Source: Enterovibrio baiacu
GTDB lineage: Bacteria; Pseudomonadota; Gammaproteobacteria; Enterobacterales; Vibrionaceae
Reading direction: 5' to 3'
DNA length: 64,000 nt
Assembly: GCF_004120195.1 (NCBI RefSeq)
Contig: NZ_SCHN01000014.1
Span: 62,001 to 126,000 of the forward strand
The notes beneath the pieces are model-generated. The model was not told where the DNA came from. It did not search any database and saw nothing but the letters and a program-made list of their open reading frames with translations. The position numbers and the translations under genes are program-made. Below are positions 11,543 to 21,102 of this stretch, piece after piece. Position 1 is the stretch's first letter. Each line of letters starts with the position of its first letter.

Positions 11543-11571
11543 ATTCTACGGCAAGATTCGCCAACTGGCAA
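11543..11571 (-). promoter_or_regulatory. Sigma-70 promoter of rplU-rpmA
   Basis: On the minus strand TTGCCA (11571-11566), a 17-base spacer, then TAGAAT (11548-11543), preceded by TG-like bases and followed by a GC-rich discriminator (TCGCGCCC). The GC-rich discriminator is the kind found at stringently controlled ribosomal promoters. Confidence 0.75.
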
Positions 11572-11725
11572 GGGGGGAATGAAAGAAAATTGGCGAAAAC
11601 CTGCTCAGTGATTATTCCTTTGTTCTTTATCACAACAGACCCTGTGTCGAGGGGCTAAATTTAGTGTAATATCATCGCAAAAATGACAGCAGCGTACTGC
11701 ATTCTACCTTGGACCGGACGCATCA

Positions 11726-12697
11726 ATGGATTTTAACACCATCCAAGCACTTACTGCCGATGACATGGCAAAAGTGGATAAAAAAATACTCGCGCAACTG
11801 AATTCTGATGTCGCACTGATTAACCAACTTGGTTTTTATATCGTCAGTGGTGGCGGGAAACGCTTGCGCCCAATGCTGGCTGTTCTTTCTGCCCGCGCGC
11901 TGGACTATCAAGGAGAGGGTCACTGCACGGCAGCCGCTTTCATTGAGTTCATTCACACCGCCACTTTGCTTCACGATGATGTTGTCGATGAATCAGACCT
12001 TCGCCGAGGCAAAGCCACAGCCAACGCCATGTTTGGAAATGCCGCTAGCGTGTTGGTTGGTGATTACATTTATACGCGCTCTTTCCAAATGATGACGGAA
12101 CTTCGATCCTTGAAGATCCTCGACCTAATGAGCCATGCCACCAATGTGATTGCTGAAGGTGAAGTCTTGCAGTTAATGAACTGCAACGATCCTGACACCA
12201 CCGAAGAAAGCTACATGCAGGTTATCTACTCGAAAACAGCACGTTTGTTTGAAGCGGCCACCCAGATTGGTGCCATTTTGGCTGAAGCGCCAGAAGACAT
12301 TGAAAAAGCGATGCAAGATTACGGACGCTACTTGGGTACTGCATTCCAATTGATCGACGATGTCATGGACTACACCTCTCAAGGCGACGAGATGGGTAAA
12401 AACACTGGCGATGATCTTGCAGAAGGTAAACCGACTCTGCCATTGCTTCATGCCATGGCGCACGGGGATCACGATCAAGTAGCAATGATCCGCGAAGCGA
12501 TCGAGAAAGCCAATGGCCTTAATAAGCTCGAACAGATCCTTGCTTGCATGAAACAACATGGTTCGTTGGAATACACCCAACAGCGCGCAGAAGAAGAAGC
12601 GGAGAAAGCCATCCAGGCACTGTCGCCGATTCCAGAGTCTTCCTATAAGGAAGCACTCAAAGCACTTGCCCACCTTGCAGTGAACCGCAAAAAGTAA
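11726..12697 (+). CDS. ispB: Octaprenyl diphosphate synthase IspB
   Basis: Makes the polyprenyl side chain of ubiquinone and menaquinone by adding isopentenyl units to farnesyl diphosphate. The first aspartate-rich motif is in 'LLHDDVVDESDLRRGK' (about residue 84) and the second in 'LIDDVMDY' (about residue 210); both chelate Mg2+. 'GGGKRLRPML' binds IPP. 323 residues, normal. Divergent from rplU, as in most gammaproteobacteria, and followed by a terminator. Confidence 0.97.
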   Translation: MDFNTIQALTADDMAKVDKKILAQLNSDVALINQLGFYIVSGGGKRLRPMLAVLSARALDYQGEGHCTAAAFIEFIHTATLLHDDVVDESDLRRGKATANAMFGNAASVLVGDYIYTRSFQMMTELRSLKILDLMSHATNVIAEGEVLQLMNCNDPDTTEESYMQVIYSKTARLFEAATQIGAILAEAPEDIEKAMQDYGRYLGTAFQLIDDVMDYTSQGDEMGKNTGDDLAEGKPTLPLLHAMAHGDHDQVAMIREAIEKANGLNKLEQILACMKQHGSLEYTQQRAEEEAEKAIQALSPIPESSYKEALKALAHLAVNRKK

Positions 12698-12701
12698 TAC
12701 C

Positions 12702-12731
12702 AAAAACGCACTTCATAGAAGTGCGTTTTTA
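12702..12731 (+). terminator. Rho-independent terminator after ispB
   Basis: AAAAACGCACTTC-ATA-GAAGTGCGTTTTT, a perfect stem flanked by A and T tracts, just after the ispB stop. Confidence 0.92.
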
Positions 12732-12795
12732 TTTCTGCCTTATCTTATTCATTCATATCCCCACCTAAATCGATCTTCATAACAAGGAGCCTGTT

Positions 12796-13393
12796 TTGAC
12801 GTCCCTCATTGCGAGAACCACCTTATTTCTGACACTGAGCCTTTTTCTGTTTGGCTGTACATCAAGTTACCGTCCTGCTGCCACCAGCTTTACAAGCTAT
12901 GAAGATTTTCAAGCGGGGCCTGAAGGAGGCGTGGATCTCGTCTGGACACGAATAGGGTTACGAGATGCTGAACGACTAAAGCGGAAGATTGCGCAATACG
13001 ACGCTGTGGTGATTGATCGAATCTATGTACTCACAAATGAAGACAACGCACTGAGTGACGAACAGCCTGCGTCTTAGCATCGCCATCAGTAATGTAGAGA
13101 CGCCAAACCCTATCCTCGCAGTAACAAGCAGCCTACTGCCCGTAGGCTTAGGAATTTCAACCATCTCTAAGATCACCACAGGTGAGCACACCAATGTTGG
13201 CAGTGCGACCATCGAATTGCTTGCCAGTGATGCAAACACTGACAAGCCTCTCTTTGCAGCCATTGATCGCGAGGCGGGAAACAAAGATCTATCAACGATG
13301 ATCGATTCTCTGGATGACGCAAAAGATGCCATTAACTGGTGGGTGGATCGTTTAGGTCAAACCTTGGTCGGTCAGTTTGATCAGACGCGCTAG
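12796..13393 (+). pseudogene. DUF3313-like lipoprotein gene, apparently frameshifted and shortened
   Basis: The first frame (TTG 12796 with AGGAG at 12785-12789, to 13077) encodes a lipoprotein signal with lipobox F-G-C at about residue 21, then 'SYEDFQAGPEGGVDLVW' and 'QYDAVVIDRIYVLTNED', which fit the first half of DUF3313. A different frame (from about 13055 to 13393) encodes the second half: 'LRLSIAISNVETPNP', 'SSLLPVGLGISTISK', 'TTGEHTNVGSATIE', 'DREAGNKDLS' and 'DAKDAINWWVDRL'. Neither part alone is a complete domain. About 35 residues normally lying between ALSDE and the LRLS strand seem missing, so an out-of-frame internal deletion is more likely than a one-base slip. It could still be two short genes, but the family match argues for a decayed gene. 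Confidence 0.7.
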
Positions 13394-13466
13394 TTTGTGG
13401 GCTTTTTCATTTGTCTGTCACCTTGAATACAAGATAGACGCCAAACATTTCCGAATATAACAGGCA

Positions 13467-13497
13467 TAAAAAAAGCGGCGAATCAGCCGCTTTTTTC
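13467..13497. terminator. Bidirectional terminator between the DUF3313 remnant and mdh
   Basis: AAAAAAAGCGGC-GAATCA-GCCGCTTTTTT: symmetrical stem with A and T tracts on both sides, placed between two converging genes and 18 bases from the mdh stop. Confidence 0.92.
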
Positions 13498-13514
13498 GTT
13501 GTTCATGGCGAAGT

Positions 13515-14450
13515 TTATTTTACAAACTCTTCGCCCATTGTGATGTCGCCACGTAGCGTTTCTAGCATGCTATCAAGCGCGTTTTGCTCAAATGCACTCA
13601 GTGGGCCGTGGTCAAGAATTTCTTCAACGCCATCTTTACCCAAACGTACAGGTTGTGCGAAGAAACGTGCGTACTTGCCGTCACCTTCAACATATGCACA
13701 CTCAACCACGTCTTTCTCGCCTTGTGCAGCGCGAACCAATGCTAGACCGAAACGGCAAGCTGCTTGGCCCATAGAAAGCGTTGCAGAACCGCCACCCGCT
13801 TTTGCTTCCACTACTTCAGTACCCGCGTTTTGGATACGAGGTGTCAGAGCTGCCACTTCTTCTTCAGTGAACTCAACGCCTTCAACTTGTGAAAGCAAAG
13901 GAAGGATCGTCACACCAGAGTGACCACCGATAACCGGCACACTCACTTCTGTTGGGTTTTTACCTTTCAGTTCAGCAACAAACGTTTCTGAACGGATGAT
14001 ATCCAGCGTAGTGATACCGAATAGGCGCTTCTTATCGTAAACACCTTTCGCTTTAAGCACTTCTGCTGCAATCGCAACCGTGGTATTTACAGGGTTAGTG
14101 ATGATACCAACCAGTGCTTTTGGACACACATCAGCAATTTTTTCGCTTAGAGAACGCACAATGCCAGCGTTCACGTTGAAAAGGTCAGAACGATCCATAC
14201 CAGGTTTACGAGCAACACCTGCAGAAATCAAAACAACGTCTGCACCTTCAAGCGCTGGTGTTGGATCTTCACCGCTGAAACCTTTAATTGAAACGGGTGT
14301 AGGGATGTGGCTGAGGTCAACCGCAACACCTGGTGTTACAGGGGCAATGTCATACAGTGCCAGATCTGAACCCGCAGGCAGGTTGTTTTTCAGAAGCAGG
14401 GCTAACGCCTGACCAATGCCGCCAGCGGCGCCAATCACAGCAACTTTCAT
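13515..14450 (-). CDS. mdh: Malate dehydrogenase (NAD)
   Basis: Interconverts malate and oxaloacetate in the TCA cycle. The N-terminus [20 protein letters not shown] is the Rossmann NAD site; '[18 protein letters not shown]' is the mobile loop with substrate arginines, and '[14 protein letters not shown]' holds the catalytic His. 311 residues, the enterobacterial/Vibrio dimeric type. AAGGAGAACGAG precedes the ATG. Divergent from argR, a conserved arrangement. Confidence 0.98.
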   Translation of the reverse strand: MKVAVIGAAGGIGQALALLLKNNLPAGSDLALYDIAPVTPGVAVDLSHIPTPVSIKGFSGEDPTPALEGADVVLISAGVARKPGMDRSDLFNVNAGIVRSLSEKIADVCPKALVGIITNPVNTTVAIAAEVLKAKGVYDKKRLFGITTLDIIRSETFVAELKGKNPTEVSVPVIGGHSGVTILPLLSQVEGVEFTEEEVAALTPRIQNAGTEVVEAKAGGGSATLSMGQAACRFGLALVRAAQGEKDVVECAYVEGDGKYARFFAQPVRLGKDGVEEILDHGPLSAFEQNALDSMLETLRGDITMGEEFVK

Positions 14451-14716
14451 CTCGTTCTCCTTATTTACGATTTTTATATTTCAGACCTTTAGTGGCATTC
14501 CATTGCGATGCCGACAGCGGCACGATACTCACAGGAAATGACACGAAAAAATAATTCACAAGCATCATACGTGCCTATTGCCTCCAGCGACAAGCCTGCG
14601 ACTGTGAGGATAAGCCCCGCTTCTCAATTTTCTTTTTTAAGGGCGAAAAGCGATAACCTTAGCCTGTTGAAAGGTGATTAGTGCGTCACTTTACTGCGGA
14701 TTTTATTGCCCATGAC

Positions 14717-14730
14717 TGAATCACTATGCA
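14717..14730 (+). promoter_or_regulatory. Candidate ARG box upstream of argR
   Basis: TGAATCACTATGCA differs at one position from the palindromic ArgR half-operator TGAAT-N4-ATTCA, and lies 36 bases before the argR start, where autoregulation would be expected. A clear second box at 3-base spacing was not found. Confidence 0.4.
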
Positions 14731-14765
14731 AAAATGCGCCATTCTGACACTGGGAAAGAAGAAAA

Positions 14766-15236
14766 ATGCGTAATTCAGATAAACAAGACCTGTTAGTGAA
14801 AGCGTTTAAAGCGATCCTAAAAGAGGAAAAATTCAGCTCCCAGGGCGAAATTGTTGATGCGTTAAAAGCGCAAGGCTTTGAGAACATCAACCAATCGAAA
14901 GTGTCTCGCATGCTCACCAAGTTTGGTGCCGTCCGTACGCGCAATGCAAAAATGGAAATGGTTTACTGCCTGCCAGTAGAACTTGGCGTACCAACCACCA
15001 GCAGCCCACTCAAAGAATTGGTGATGGACATTGATTACAACGATGCACTTGTTGTGATTCATACGGGACCAGGTGCTGCACAATTGATCGCGCGCTTACT
15101 CGACTCATTGGGCAAAGCGGAAGGCATTTTGGGTGTTGTTGCGGGTGATGACACCATCTTCATCACACCAACGCGTGCCACCACAACGGCAGCATTGTTT
15201 GAAGCGGTCAGCGATCTGTTCGATTACTCCCGTTAA
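14766..15236 (+). CDS. argR: Arginine repressor ArgR
   Basis: Hexameric, arginine-responsive DNA-binding regulator of arginine metabolism. Residues 1-75 form the winged helix-turn-helix ('[23 protein letters not shown]'); the C-terminal oligomerisation and arginine-binding domain contains '[18 protein letters not shown]' and '[15 protein letters not shown]', in which the G-D-D pocket is intact. 156 residues. It uses ATG 14766 preceded by GGGAAAGAAG. Confidence 0.98.
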   Translation: MRNSDKQDLLVKAFKAILKEEKFSSQGEIVDALKAQGFENINQSKVSRMLTKFGAVRTRNAKMEMVYCLPVELGVPTTSSPLKELVMDIDYNDALVVIHTGPGAAQLIARLLDSLGKAEGILGVVAGDDTIFITPTRATTTAALFEAVSDLFDYSR

Positions 15237-15265
15237 CGTCCCCTGCTACATTTTAAACACAGCTA

Positions 15266-15305
15266 TTAGGCAGAAGCGCATTTCCACACATTCTGCCTAA
15301 TTCTT
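15266..15305 (+). terminator. Hairpin after argR, probable weak terminator
   Basis: TTAGGCAGAA (15266-15275) and TTCTGCCTAA (15291-15300) form a perfect 10-base stem with a 15-base loop, followed by TTCTTT. The rest of the spacer up to 15642 contains no recognisable gene. Confidence 0.45.
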
Positions 15306-15642
15306 TATCCAAACATCCTCCTCTCCTCTCCTTTCCTGTCTCATTATTGAGCTTTTTATGCATTTATCTCCCCCTAACCCACAATTCAATGTGAAAGGCC
15401 ATGACAAAATATTTCCCCAGTTTTAAATTTTGGATACAGGTTTGTTATCATTCCCATTAATGAAACTCAAATAGCACAAAATAAACTGAGTCTTAGCGGG
15501 AAACGTCGCATGCAGGTGTGACGGGGTAAACCACAACAAATTTGTGTGAAACAAGCTGATGGTAGGTACCGTGGATTAGGCGCTTACCTTTGCCTTGTGT
15601 CAGTAAATTTTACACTTTCATTTGCCGATAAGGGACAATGGC

Positions 15643-18201
15643 ATGACGAAGACGACCGAGACACCGCTCGACGCACAGGACATCGTCGCGCAAGCGGACA
15701 CTGGTGCCCGATCACCTTCAGGGATCCCAGGACGTATCCTGTGGTTCGTTCCATTGTGCTGGTCAATATTCCAGCTCTGGTACGCATCACCCTTTACTGT
15801 TGCGCTCAACGACACAGAAGCGCGTTCTATCCACCTTGCGTTTGCTATTTTTCTGGCATTTACCGCTTACCCCGCACTAAGAAGCTCACCACGTGATCGC
15901 ATCCCACTGCAAGATTGGGTCTTTGCGCTCGCTGGCAGTTTTTCAGCCGCATACCTTTTCCTCTTCTATTCCGATCTCGCTACCCGCGCAGGCGCACCAA
16001 CGTCTACTGACATTGTTGTTGCCGTCACGGGTATGGTGCTGCTCCTAGAAGCAACACGAAGAGCACTTGGTCCACCATTGATGGTGGTTGCTGCCGTCTT
16101 TTTGATTTACACCTTCGCTGGTCCACACATGCCAGATGTGATCGCGCACAAAGGTGCAAGCCTCAACAAGACCATGTCACACATGTGGCTCACCACCGAA
16201 GGTGTCTTTGGTGTTGCCCTCGGTGTATCAACCTCGTTTGTATTCCTCTTTGTATTGTTTGGTGCATTGCTTGATCGTGCTGGTGCGGGCGGTTACTTCA
16301 TCAAAGTTGCGTTCTCCTTACTCGGACACATGCGCGGTGGCCCAGCAAAAGCAGCCGTTGTTGCTTCGGGTCTATCAGGCCTCATCTCAGGCTCTTCCAT
16401 TGCGAACGTTGTAACGACAGGTACTTTCACCATTCCATTGATGAAGCGTGTGGGCTTCCCTGGCACCAAAGCAGGTGCCGTGGAAGTTGCAGCGTCAACG
16501 AACGGTCAGCTCACACCGCCTATCATGGGTGCAGCGGCGTTCTTGATGGTGGAATACGTCGGTATTCCTTACATTGAAGTGATCAAGGCCGCCATCTTGC
16601 CGGCAATTATTTCTTACATCGCACTGATTTATATCGTTCACCTTGAAGCATGTAAGGCTGGCATGACGGGCTTACCACGTCGCCATACTTCAACCTTCTT
16701 GCAAACCCTGCAGAACATCGTGGTTATCGTTATTGGTATCTGCGCATTGAGCTTCGCGGTTTATTACGGTATCGGTTGGACGAAAGACGTATTCGGCGCA
16801 GCTGCTAGCCCGATCGTTGCTATCGCCATTTTCATTGCCTACGTCGCGTTGGTTCGCTACTCCTCTCAATACAAAAAAGAAGCGGTTGAAGATCCTGCTG
16901 CTGCTGATTTGTCAGAAGTGCCGGATCCAGGCCCGACGGTTCGTTCAGGCCTTTACTACCTGCTACCGATTGTCGTGCTGGTATGGTGTTTGATGGTTGA
17001 ACGCTTCTCGCCAGGTCTTTCTGCATTCTGGGCAACCTTGTTCATGATGTTCATCGTTGTTACGCAGCGCCCATTGATGGCTTTCTTCCGTAAAGAAGGG
17101 GAATTCACCGCCGCGTTAAAAGATGGTTTTGTCGACTTAGCGGAAGGGTTTGTCGCAGGTGCTCGCAACATGATCGGTATCGGTGTAGCCACCGCTGCTG
17201 CAGGTATCGTTGTTGGCGTTGTAACGCTAACGGGTATCGGCTTGGTCATGACCGACTTCGTTGAGTTCATCTCTGGCGGTAACATCATTCTGATGCTGCT
17301 GTTCACTGCCGTTATCAGTCTGATTCTGGGCATGGGTCTGCCAACCACAGCAAACTACATCGTTGTATCAACCTTGATGGCACCGGTTATCGTAACGCTA
17401 GGCGCACAAGAAGGCCTGATCATTCCATTGATTGCTGTCCACTTGTTTGTGTTCTACTTCGGTATCCTCGCGGATGACACGCCACCTGTTGGTTTGGCCG
17501 CATTCGCAGCCGCAGCGATCGCGAAATCTGATCCTATCAAGACGGGTATCCAAGGCTTCACCTACGATATTCGAACCGCGATCTTACCGTTCATGTTCAT
17601 CTTCAACACGCAATTGTTGTTAATGGACATTGATGGACCATTGCACTTGTTCCTCACCATATTCTCTGCTGTCGTCGCCATGTTGGTCTTCTCTGCTGCC
17701 ACACAAGGTTGGTGGCTGACCAAGAACAAATGGTACGAAACGGTGTTGATGCTGTTGATCACGTTCGCATTGTTCCGTCCTGGTTTCTTCTGGGATGAAC
17801 TGTACGCGCCAACCAACGATTACGCGGGCACAGAAATCATCAAAGTGGCAGAAACATTGCCTGATGGTCAAACCCTCAACATTCAAGTGAAGGGTGAGAA
17901 CATCGACGGCAACATCGTCACTAAACATGTTCACCTTCCCGTTGATACCGCACAAGCAGAAGGCTTGGCGCGTGTCTTGTCGACAGGCCTAGAATTGCGT
18001 GACGAAGACGGTGGCAAGTATATCGACATGATTCAATTCGGTAGCCCAGCAGAAAAAGCAGGCATCGATTTTGATTGGGAAGTGGTTCAAGTCAGCACCC
18101 CGGCTGAACGACCAATGAAAGAATGGGTATTTGTACCAACCTTGTTGCTACTGGCGGGCTTGGCATGGAACCAACGCCGTCGCCTAAAGCAAGCGGCATA
18201 A
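15643..18201 (+). CDS. TRAP transporter fused permease (4TM/12TM) with C-terminal DUF3394
   Basis: Membrane component of a tripartite ATP-independent periplasmic transporter in which the small (DctQ) and large (DctM) subunits are fused. About 18 hydrophobic segments are visible. 'GPAKAAVVASGLSGLISGSSIANVVTTGTFTIPLMKRVGF' type residues and 'STNGQLTPPIMGAAAFLM' (about residues 245-315) and 'LGMGLPTTANYIVV' are DctM signatures of the TAXI-type subfamily. After the last core segment comes a soluble portion with a PDZ-like 'IQFGSPAEKAGI' and a final helix, the DUF3394 tail. Start ATG 15643 has AGGG eight bases upstream; 852 residues. TAXI-type permeases need a periplasmic binding protein, yet none is encoded between argR and here or directly after. 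The substrate cannot be inferred. Confidence 0.92.
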   Translation: MTKTTETPLDAQDIVAQADTGARSPSGIPGRILWFVPLCWSIFQLWYASPFTVALNDTEARSIHLAFAIFLAFTAYPALRSSPRDRIPLQDWVFALAGSFSAAYLFLFYSDLATRAGAPTSTDIVVAVTGMVLLLEATRRALGPPLMVVAAVFLIYTFAGPHMPDVIAHKGASLNKTMSHMWLTTEGVFGVALGVSTSFVFLFVLFGALLDRAGAGGYFIKVAFSLLGHMRGGPAKAAVVASGLSGLISGSSIANVVTTGTFTIPLMKRVGFPGTKAGAVEVAASTNGQLTPPIMGAAAFLMVEYVGIPYIEVIKAAILPAIISYIALIYIVHLEACKAGMTGLPRRHTSTFLQTLQNIVVIVIGICALSFAVYYGIGWTKDVFGAAASPIVAIAIFIAYVALVRYSSQYKKEAVEDPAAADLSEVPDPGPTVRSGLYYLLPIVVLVWCLMVERFSPGLSAFWATLFMMFIVVTQRPLMAFFRKEGEFTAALKDGFVDLAEGFVAGARNMIGIGVATAAAGIVVGVVTLTGIGLVMTDFVEFISGGNIILMLLFTAVISLILGMGLPTTANYIVVSTLMAPVIVTLGAQEGLIIPLIAVHLFVFYFGILADDTPPVGLAAFAAAAIAKSDPIKTGIQGFTYDIRTAILPFMFIFNTQLLLMDIDGPLHLFLTIFSAVVAMLVFSAATQGWWLTKNKWYETVLMLLITFALFRPGFFWDELYAPTNDYAGTEIIKVAETLPDGQTLNIQVKGENIDGNIVTKHVHLPVDTAQAEGLARVLSTGLELRDEDGGKYIDMIQFGSPAEKAGIDFDWEVVQVSTPAERPMKEWVFVPTLLLLAGLAWNQRRRLKQAA

Positions 18202-18208
18202 CAACGGT

Positions 18209-18225
18209 CGGGGCCTCGCGCCCCG
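18209..18225 (+). other. GC-rich hairpin between TRAP permease and universal stress protein genes
   Basis: CGGGGC-CTCGC-GCCCCG has no T tract. It lies in the 55-base spacer and may protect the upstream mRNA end or reduce read-through. Confidence 0.4.
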
Positions 18226-18256
18226 CCGGATTACTTTAACGAAGAGAGTGTAATCC

Positions 18257-18697
18257 ATGTATAAACACATTCTGGTCCCGGTTGATTTGAATGATGAGCA
18301 CTTCGGTGACAAAGCCGTTGAGCATGCCGTTTGGTTAGCAGGACAAACTGGGGCAACCTTGCATTTGCTTACCGCACTGCCAGGTATTCATAACTCCATG
18401 GTCGCGTCATACTTTCCTGAAGATGCTGCGCTCAAAATGAAGCAAGACGTTCAAGACAGCTTAAAAGCCTTTGCCAAACGAATGATCCCTGACGGCATCG
18501 CCTACGATTACTCTGTATCAGAGGGCAAGCCTTACAAGGTCATCGTCAAATCTGCAGAGCGTCTTGGCTGTGATTTGATTGTCATGCCAAGCCACAAGCG
18601 ATCGCGTGCCAACAAGCTGCTTATCGGCTCTGTTGCGACCAAAGTGCTAGAGCAATCTAAAGTCAACGTATTGATTTTAAAACCTCAGCAAAACTGA
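18257..18697 (+). CDS. Universal stress protein, UspA family
   Basis: 146 residues with a single Usp domain: 'YKHILVPVDLND' at the start, and the ATP-binding signature near the end read as 'DLIVMPSHKRSRANKLLIGSVATKVL', where G-x2-G-x9-G(S/T) is partly altered (PSHKRSRANKLLIGS). It directly follows the TRAP permease, a common pairing: in several bacteria the Usp next to a TRAP operon binds ATP and modulates transport (TeaD in Halomonas). The function here is inferred from that. Confidence 0.9.
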   Translation: MYKHILVPVDLNDEHFGDKAVEHAVWLAGQTGATLHLLTALPGIHNSMVASYFPEDAALKMKQDVQDSLKAFAKRMIPDGIAYDYSVSEGKPYKVIVKSAERLGCDLIVMPSHKRSRANKLLIGSVATKVLEQSKVNVLILKPQQN

Positions 18698-18719
18698 TGA
18701 CTTTGGTATCACTAACATG

Positions 18720-18753
18720 AAAAAAGGGACGGTAGATACCGTCCCTTTTTATT
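18720..18753. terminator. Terminator after the universal stress protein gene
   Basis: AAAAAAGGGACGGTA-GA-TACCGTCCCTTTTT: long perfect stem with A and T tracts, serving the plus-strand operon and possibly ubiX from the other side. Confidence 0.92.
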
Positions 18754-18773
18754 TGGAAAGCGATCAATCACTC

Positions 18774-19406
18774 TCATGACCGTTGATCATATCCCCAACG
18801 CGGCACCAAGCCTTGCTCAACACCAAGATGATCCAAAATACGCGCAACCATGAAATCAACCAGATCGTCGATCGTTTGAGGTTGGTGATAGAACCCTGGC
18901 GCAGCCGGCATGATGGTCACACCCATGTTAGAAAGCTTGAGCATGTTCTCTAGATGCAGCGTCGAAAATGGCGTTTCACGCACCACCAACAACAATTGGC
19001 CTCGCTCTTTTAGCACCACATCCGCAGCGCGTTCAGCCAAGTTATCTGACATACCATGAGCAATCGCCGCGAGCGACCCTGCCGAACACGGGCACACCAC
19101 CATTTGTTTTGGTGCAGCAGAGCCAGAAGCGACCGGAGAGAACCAATCTTCTTTACCACACACCACCAATTTATCTGTCGACACAGTAAGGTGCTTTGTG
19201 AGCATCTCTTTTGCGGCATCTGGGCCTGAGGGCAGCTTTAGGCCGTGTTCAGTTGCTAGCACCACACGCGCTGCAGAGGAAATCAGTAGATAGACTTCAT
19301 AGTCTGCCGCCAATAAGCATTCCAACAAGCGAATGCCATAAGGCGCACCAGAAGCACCACTCCATGCGAGCGTAATACGTTTGTCGTTTTTCGCCGAATT
19401 AACCAT
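18774..19406 (-). CDS. ubiX: Flavin prenyltransferase UbiX
   Basis: Makes prenylated FMN, the cofactor of the decarboxylase UbiD in ubiquinone synthesis. '[20 protein letters not shown]' is the FMN-binding start, followed by '[26 protein letters not shown]' and '[25 protein letters not shown]'. The ATG at 19406 gives 210 residues and has GGAGG close upstream; a GTG at 19424 has no ribosome site. The first eight bases overlap the end of mpl. Confidence 0.96.
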   Translation of the reverse strand: MVNSAKNDKRITLAWSGASGAPYGIRLLECLLAADYEVYLLISSAARVVLATEHGLKLPSGPDAAKEMLTKHLTVSTDKLVVCGKEDWFSPVASGSAAPKQMVVCPCSAGSLAAIAHGMSDNLAERAADVVLKERGQLLLVVRETPFSTLHLENMLKLSNMGVTIMPAAPGFYHQPQTIDDLVDFMVARILDHLGVEQGLVPRWGYDQRS

Positions 19407-20787
19407 GCGCCTCCAAGGTGTCACGGTGTGACGTTCTGTTTTCTAACGCCGCTTTCAGCTTGTCATGAATACCACCGAAACCGCCATTACTCATCACCAA
19501 TACCACGTCGTCGCTATCCACGTTTGCCGCCATGTGCGCAACCAGCGCATCAATGTCATCAAAGCACTCGGACGGCGCTTTACACGTGTCAGCAACGTCT
19601 TTTACCGACCATTTGATATGATCCGGCTGGAACAATGTGACCGTGTCAGCACTGTCTAAAGAAGGTGCGATATCGTCTTTATGTACGCCAAGCTTCATGG
19701 TGTTGGATCTTGGTTCGAGGATCGCATGAATGCGTCGCTCACCCACTTTCGCACGCAAACCTTCCAGCGTGGTTTTGATCGCCGTGGGGTGATGGGCGAA
19801 ATCGTCATACACGGTCACACCAGCGAAATCGCCTTTGTGCTCTAGGCGACGTTTTGTATTGATGAAGGTTCCCAATGACTCGCAAGCCAAATCAGGCGTA
19901 ACACCCACATGGCGAGCCGCCGCGATGGTCATCAGTGCGTTGCTCACGTTGTGATCGCCAATCAAGTCCCACTTGACCGCACCAACCCGCTCGCCGTCAA
20001 ACCACACATCAAATTCACTGCCATCGGCAACACGTTTTTCGGCTTTCCACAGGCCATCTTCACCTGCAAATTCAAGCTCGCTCCAACATCCCATGTCCAA
20101 GGTGTCTTTGACATTCACATCCTCAGCAGGGGCAATGATGCGACCGAGGCTTGGAACCGTGCGCACCAAATGGTGGAATTGACGTTTTATCGCGGCAAGA
20201 TCATCAAAGATGTCAGCATGATCAAACTCTAGGTTATTCAAAACTAGGGTGCGTGGGTGGTAATGAACGAACTTCGACCGCTTATCAAAGAAGGCACTGT
20301 CATATTCATCCGCTTCCACCACGAAGAACATGCTTTCACCCAAGCGCGCTGACACACCGAAGTTACCCGGTACACCACCAATCAAAAAGCCCGGCTGATA
20401 ACCGCAATCTTCCAGCACCCACGCCAACATGCTGGCAGTGGTGGTTTTGCCGTGCGTTCCCGCCACCGCAAGCACCCAGCGATCTTTAAGCAAAAATTCG
20501 AGTAACCACTGCGGGCCAGAAGTGTAATTCAGGTTCTTATCGAGGACATATTCGACGCATGGATTACCGCGGCTCATCGCATTGCCGACAACAACCAGAT
20601 CCGGCGCAGGATCAAGCTGAGACGGATCGTAACCTTGGATGATCTCGATCCCTTGAGATTCAAGCAATGTGCTCATTGGAGGGTAAACATTGGCGTCACA
20701 GCCTGTGACTTTATGGCCCAATTGTCGGGCTAAGATGGCTGCACCACCCATGAAGGTGCCACAGATGCCTAAAATATGTATATGCAT
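19399..20787 (-). CDS. mpl: UDP-N-acetylmuramate:tripeptide ligase Mpl
   Basis: Recycles cell-wall tripeptide by attaching it to UDP-MurNAc. The N-terminal '[22 protein letters not shown]' Mur-type nucleotide fold, the P-loop '[19 protein letters not shown]' (about residue 110), '[12 protein letters not shown]' and '[18 protein letters not shown]' mark the Mur ligase family, and 'MGGAA' after the glycine loop separates Mpl from MurC. 462 residues. Coupled by overlap to ubiX. Confidence 0.96.
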   Translation of the reverse strand: MHIHILGICGTFMGGAAILARQLGHKVTGCDANVYPPMSTLLESQGIEIIQGYDPSQLDPAPDLVVVGNAMSRGNPCVEYVLDKNLNYTSGPQWLLEFLLKDRWVLAVAGTHGKTTTASMLAWVLEDCGYQPGFLIGGVPGNFGVSARLGESMFFVVEADEYDSAFFDKRSKFVHYHPRTLVLNNLEFDHADIFDDLAAIKRQFHHLVRTVPSLGRIIAPAEDVNVKDTLDMGCWSELEFAGEDGLWKAEKRVADGSEFDVWFDGERVGAVKWDLIGDHNVSNALMTIAAARHVGVTPDLACESLGTFINTKRRLEHKGDFAGVTVYDDFAHHPTAIKTTLEGLRAKVGERRIHAILEPRSNTMKLGVHKDDIAPSLDSADTVTLFQPDHIKWSVKDVADTCKAPSECFDDIDALVAHMAANVDSDDVVLVMSNGGFGGIHDKLKAALENRTSHRDTLEAHG

Positions 20788-21102
20788 AACGTTTCGTCAG
20801 CCTTGAAAGTCACTTTATCTTGGTGTGCACCGCGCTGCGATCACAGTTCCAAGCTCGTTCAAATTACTTCGTTACTATTAAAAAGTTCTACACTTTAAAC
20901 TCGGTAACAAGTTGATTTATTGTTCAGATGTTGCGCAATTCTTGGGGTTTTTCCATTTCGTCCCCGTCTTATGTCTACATTGAAAAGAATAAATCAACGG
21001 GAGAACACAGGTGCGATTTTTGTTTATCGCTTGCAACACGCACCTTCTTGTTTTCAATCATCTTACCCAAGAATCCGATTACAGACATCAAAAGGATCTG
21101 AA
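20788..21102. other. Divergent promoter region between mpl and fbp
   Basis: 315 bases with no gene. The section 20860-20930 is AT-rich and probably carries promoters in both directions; no operator was recognised. Codons in frame with fbp continue upstream to 20920, but they show no similarity to the family. Confidence 0.5.
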
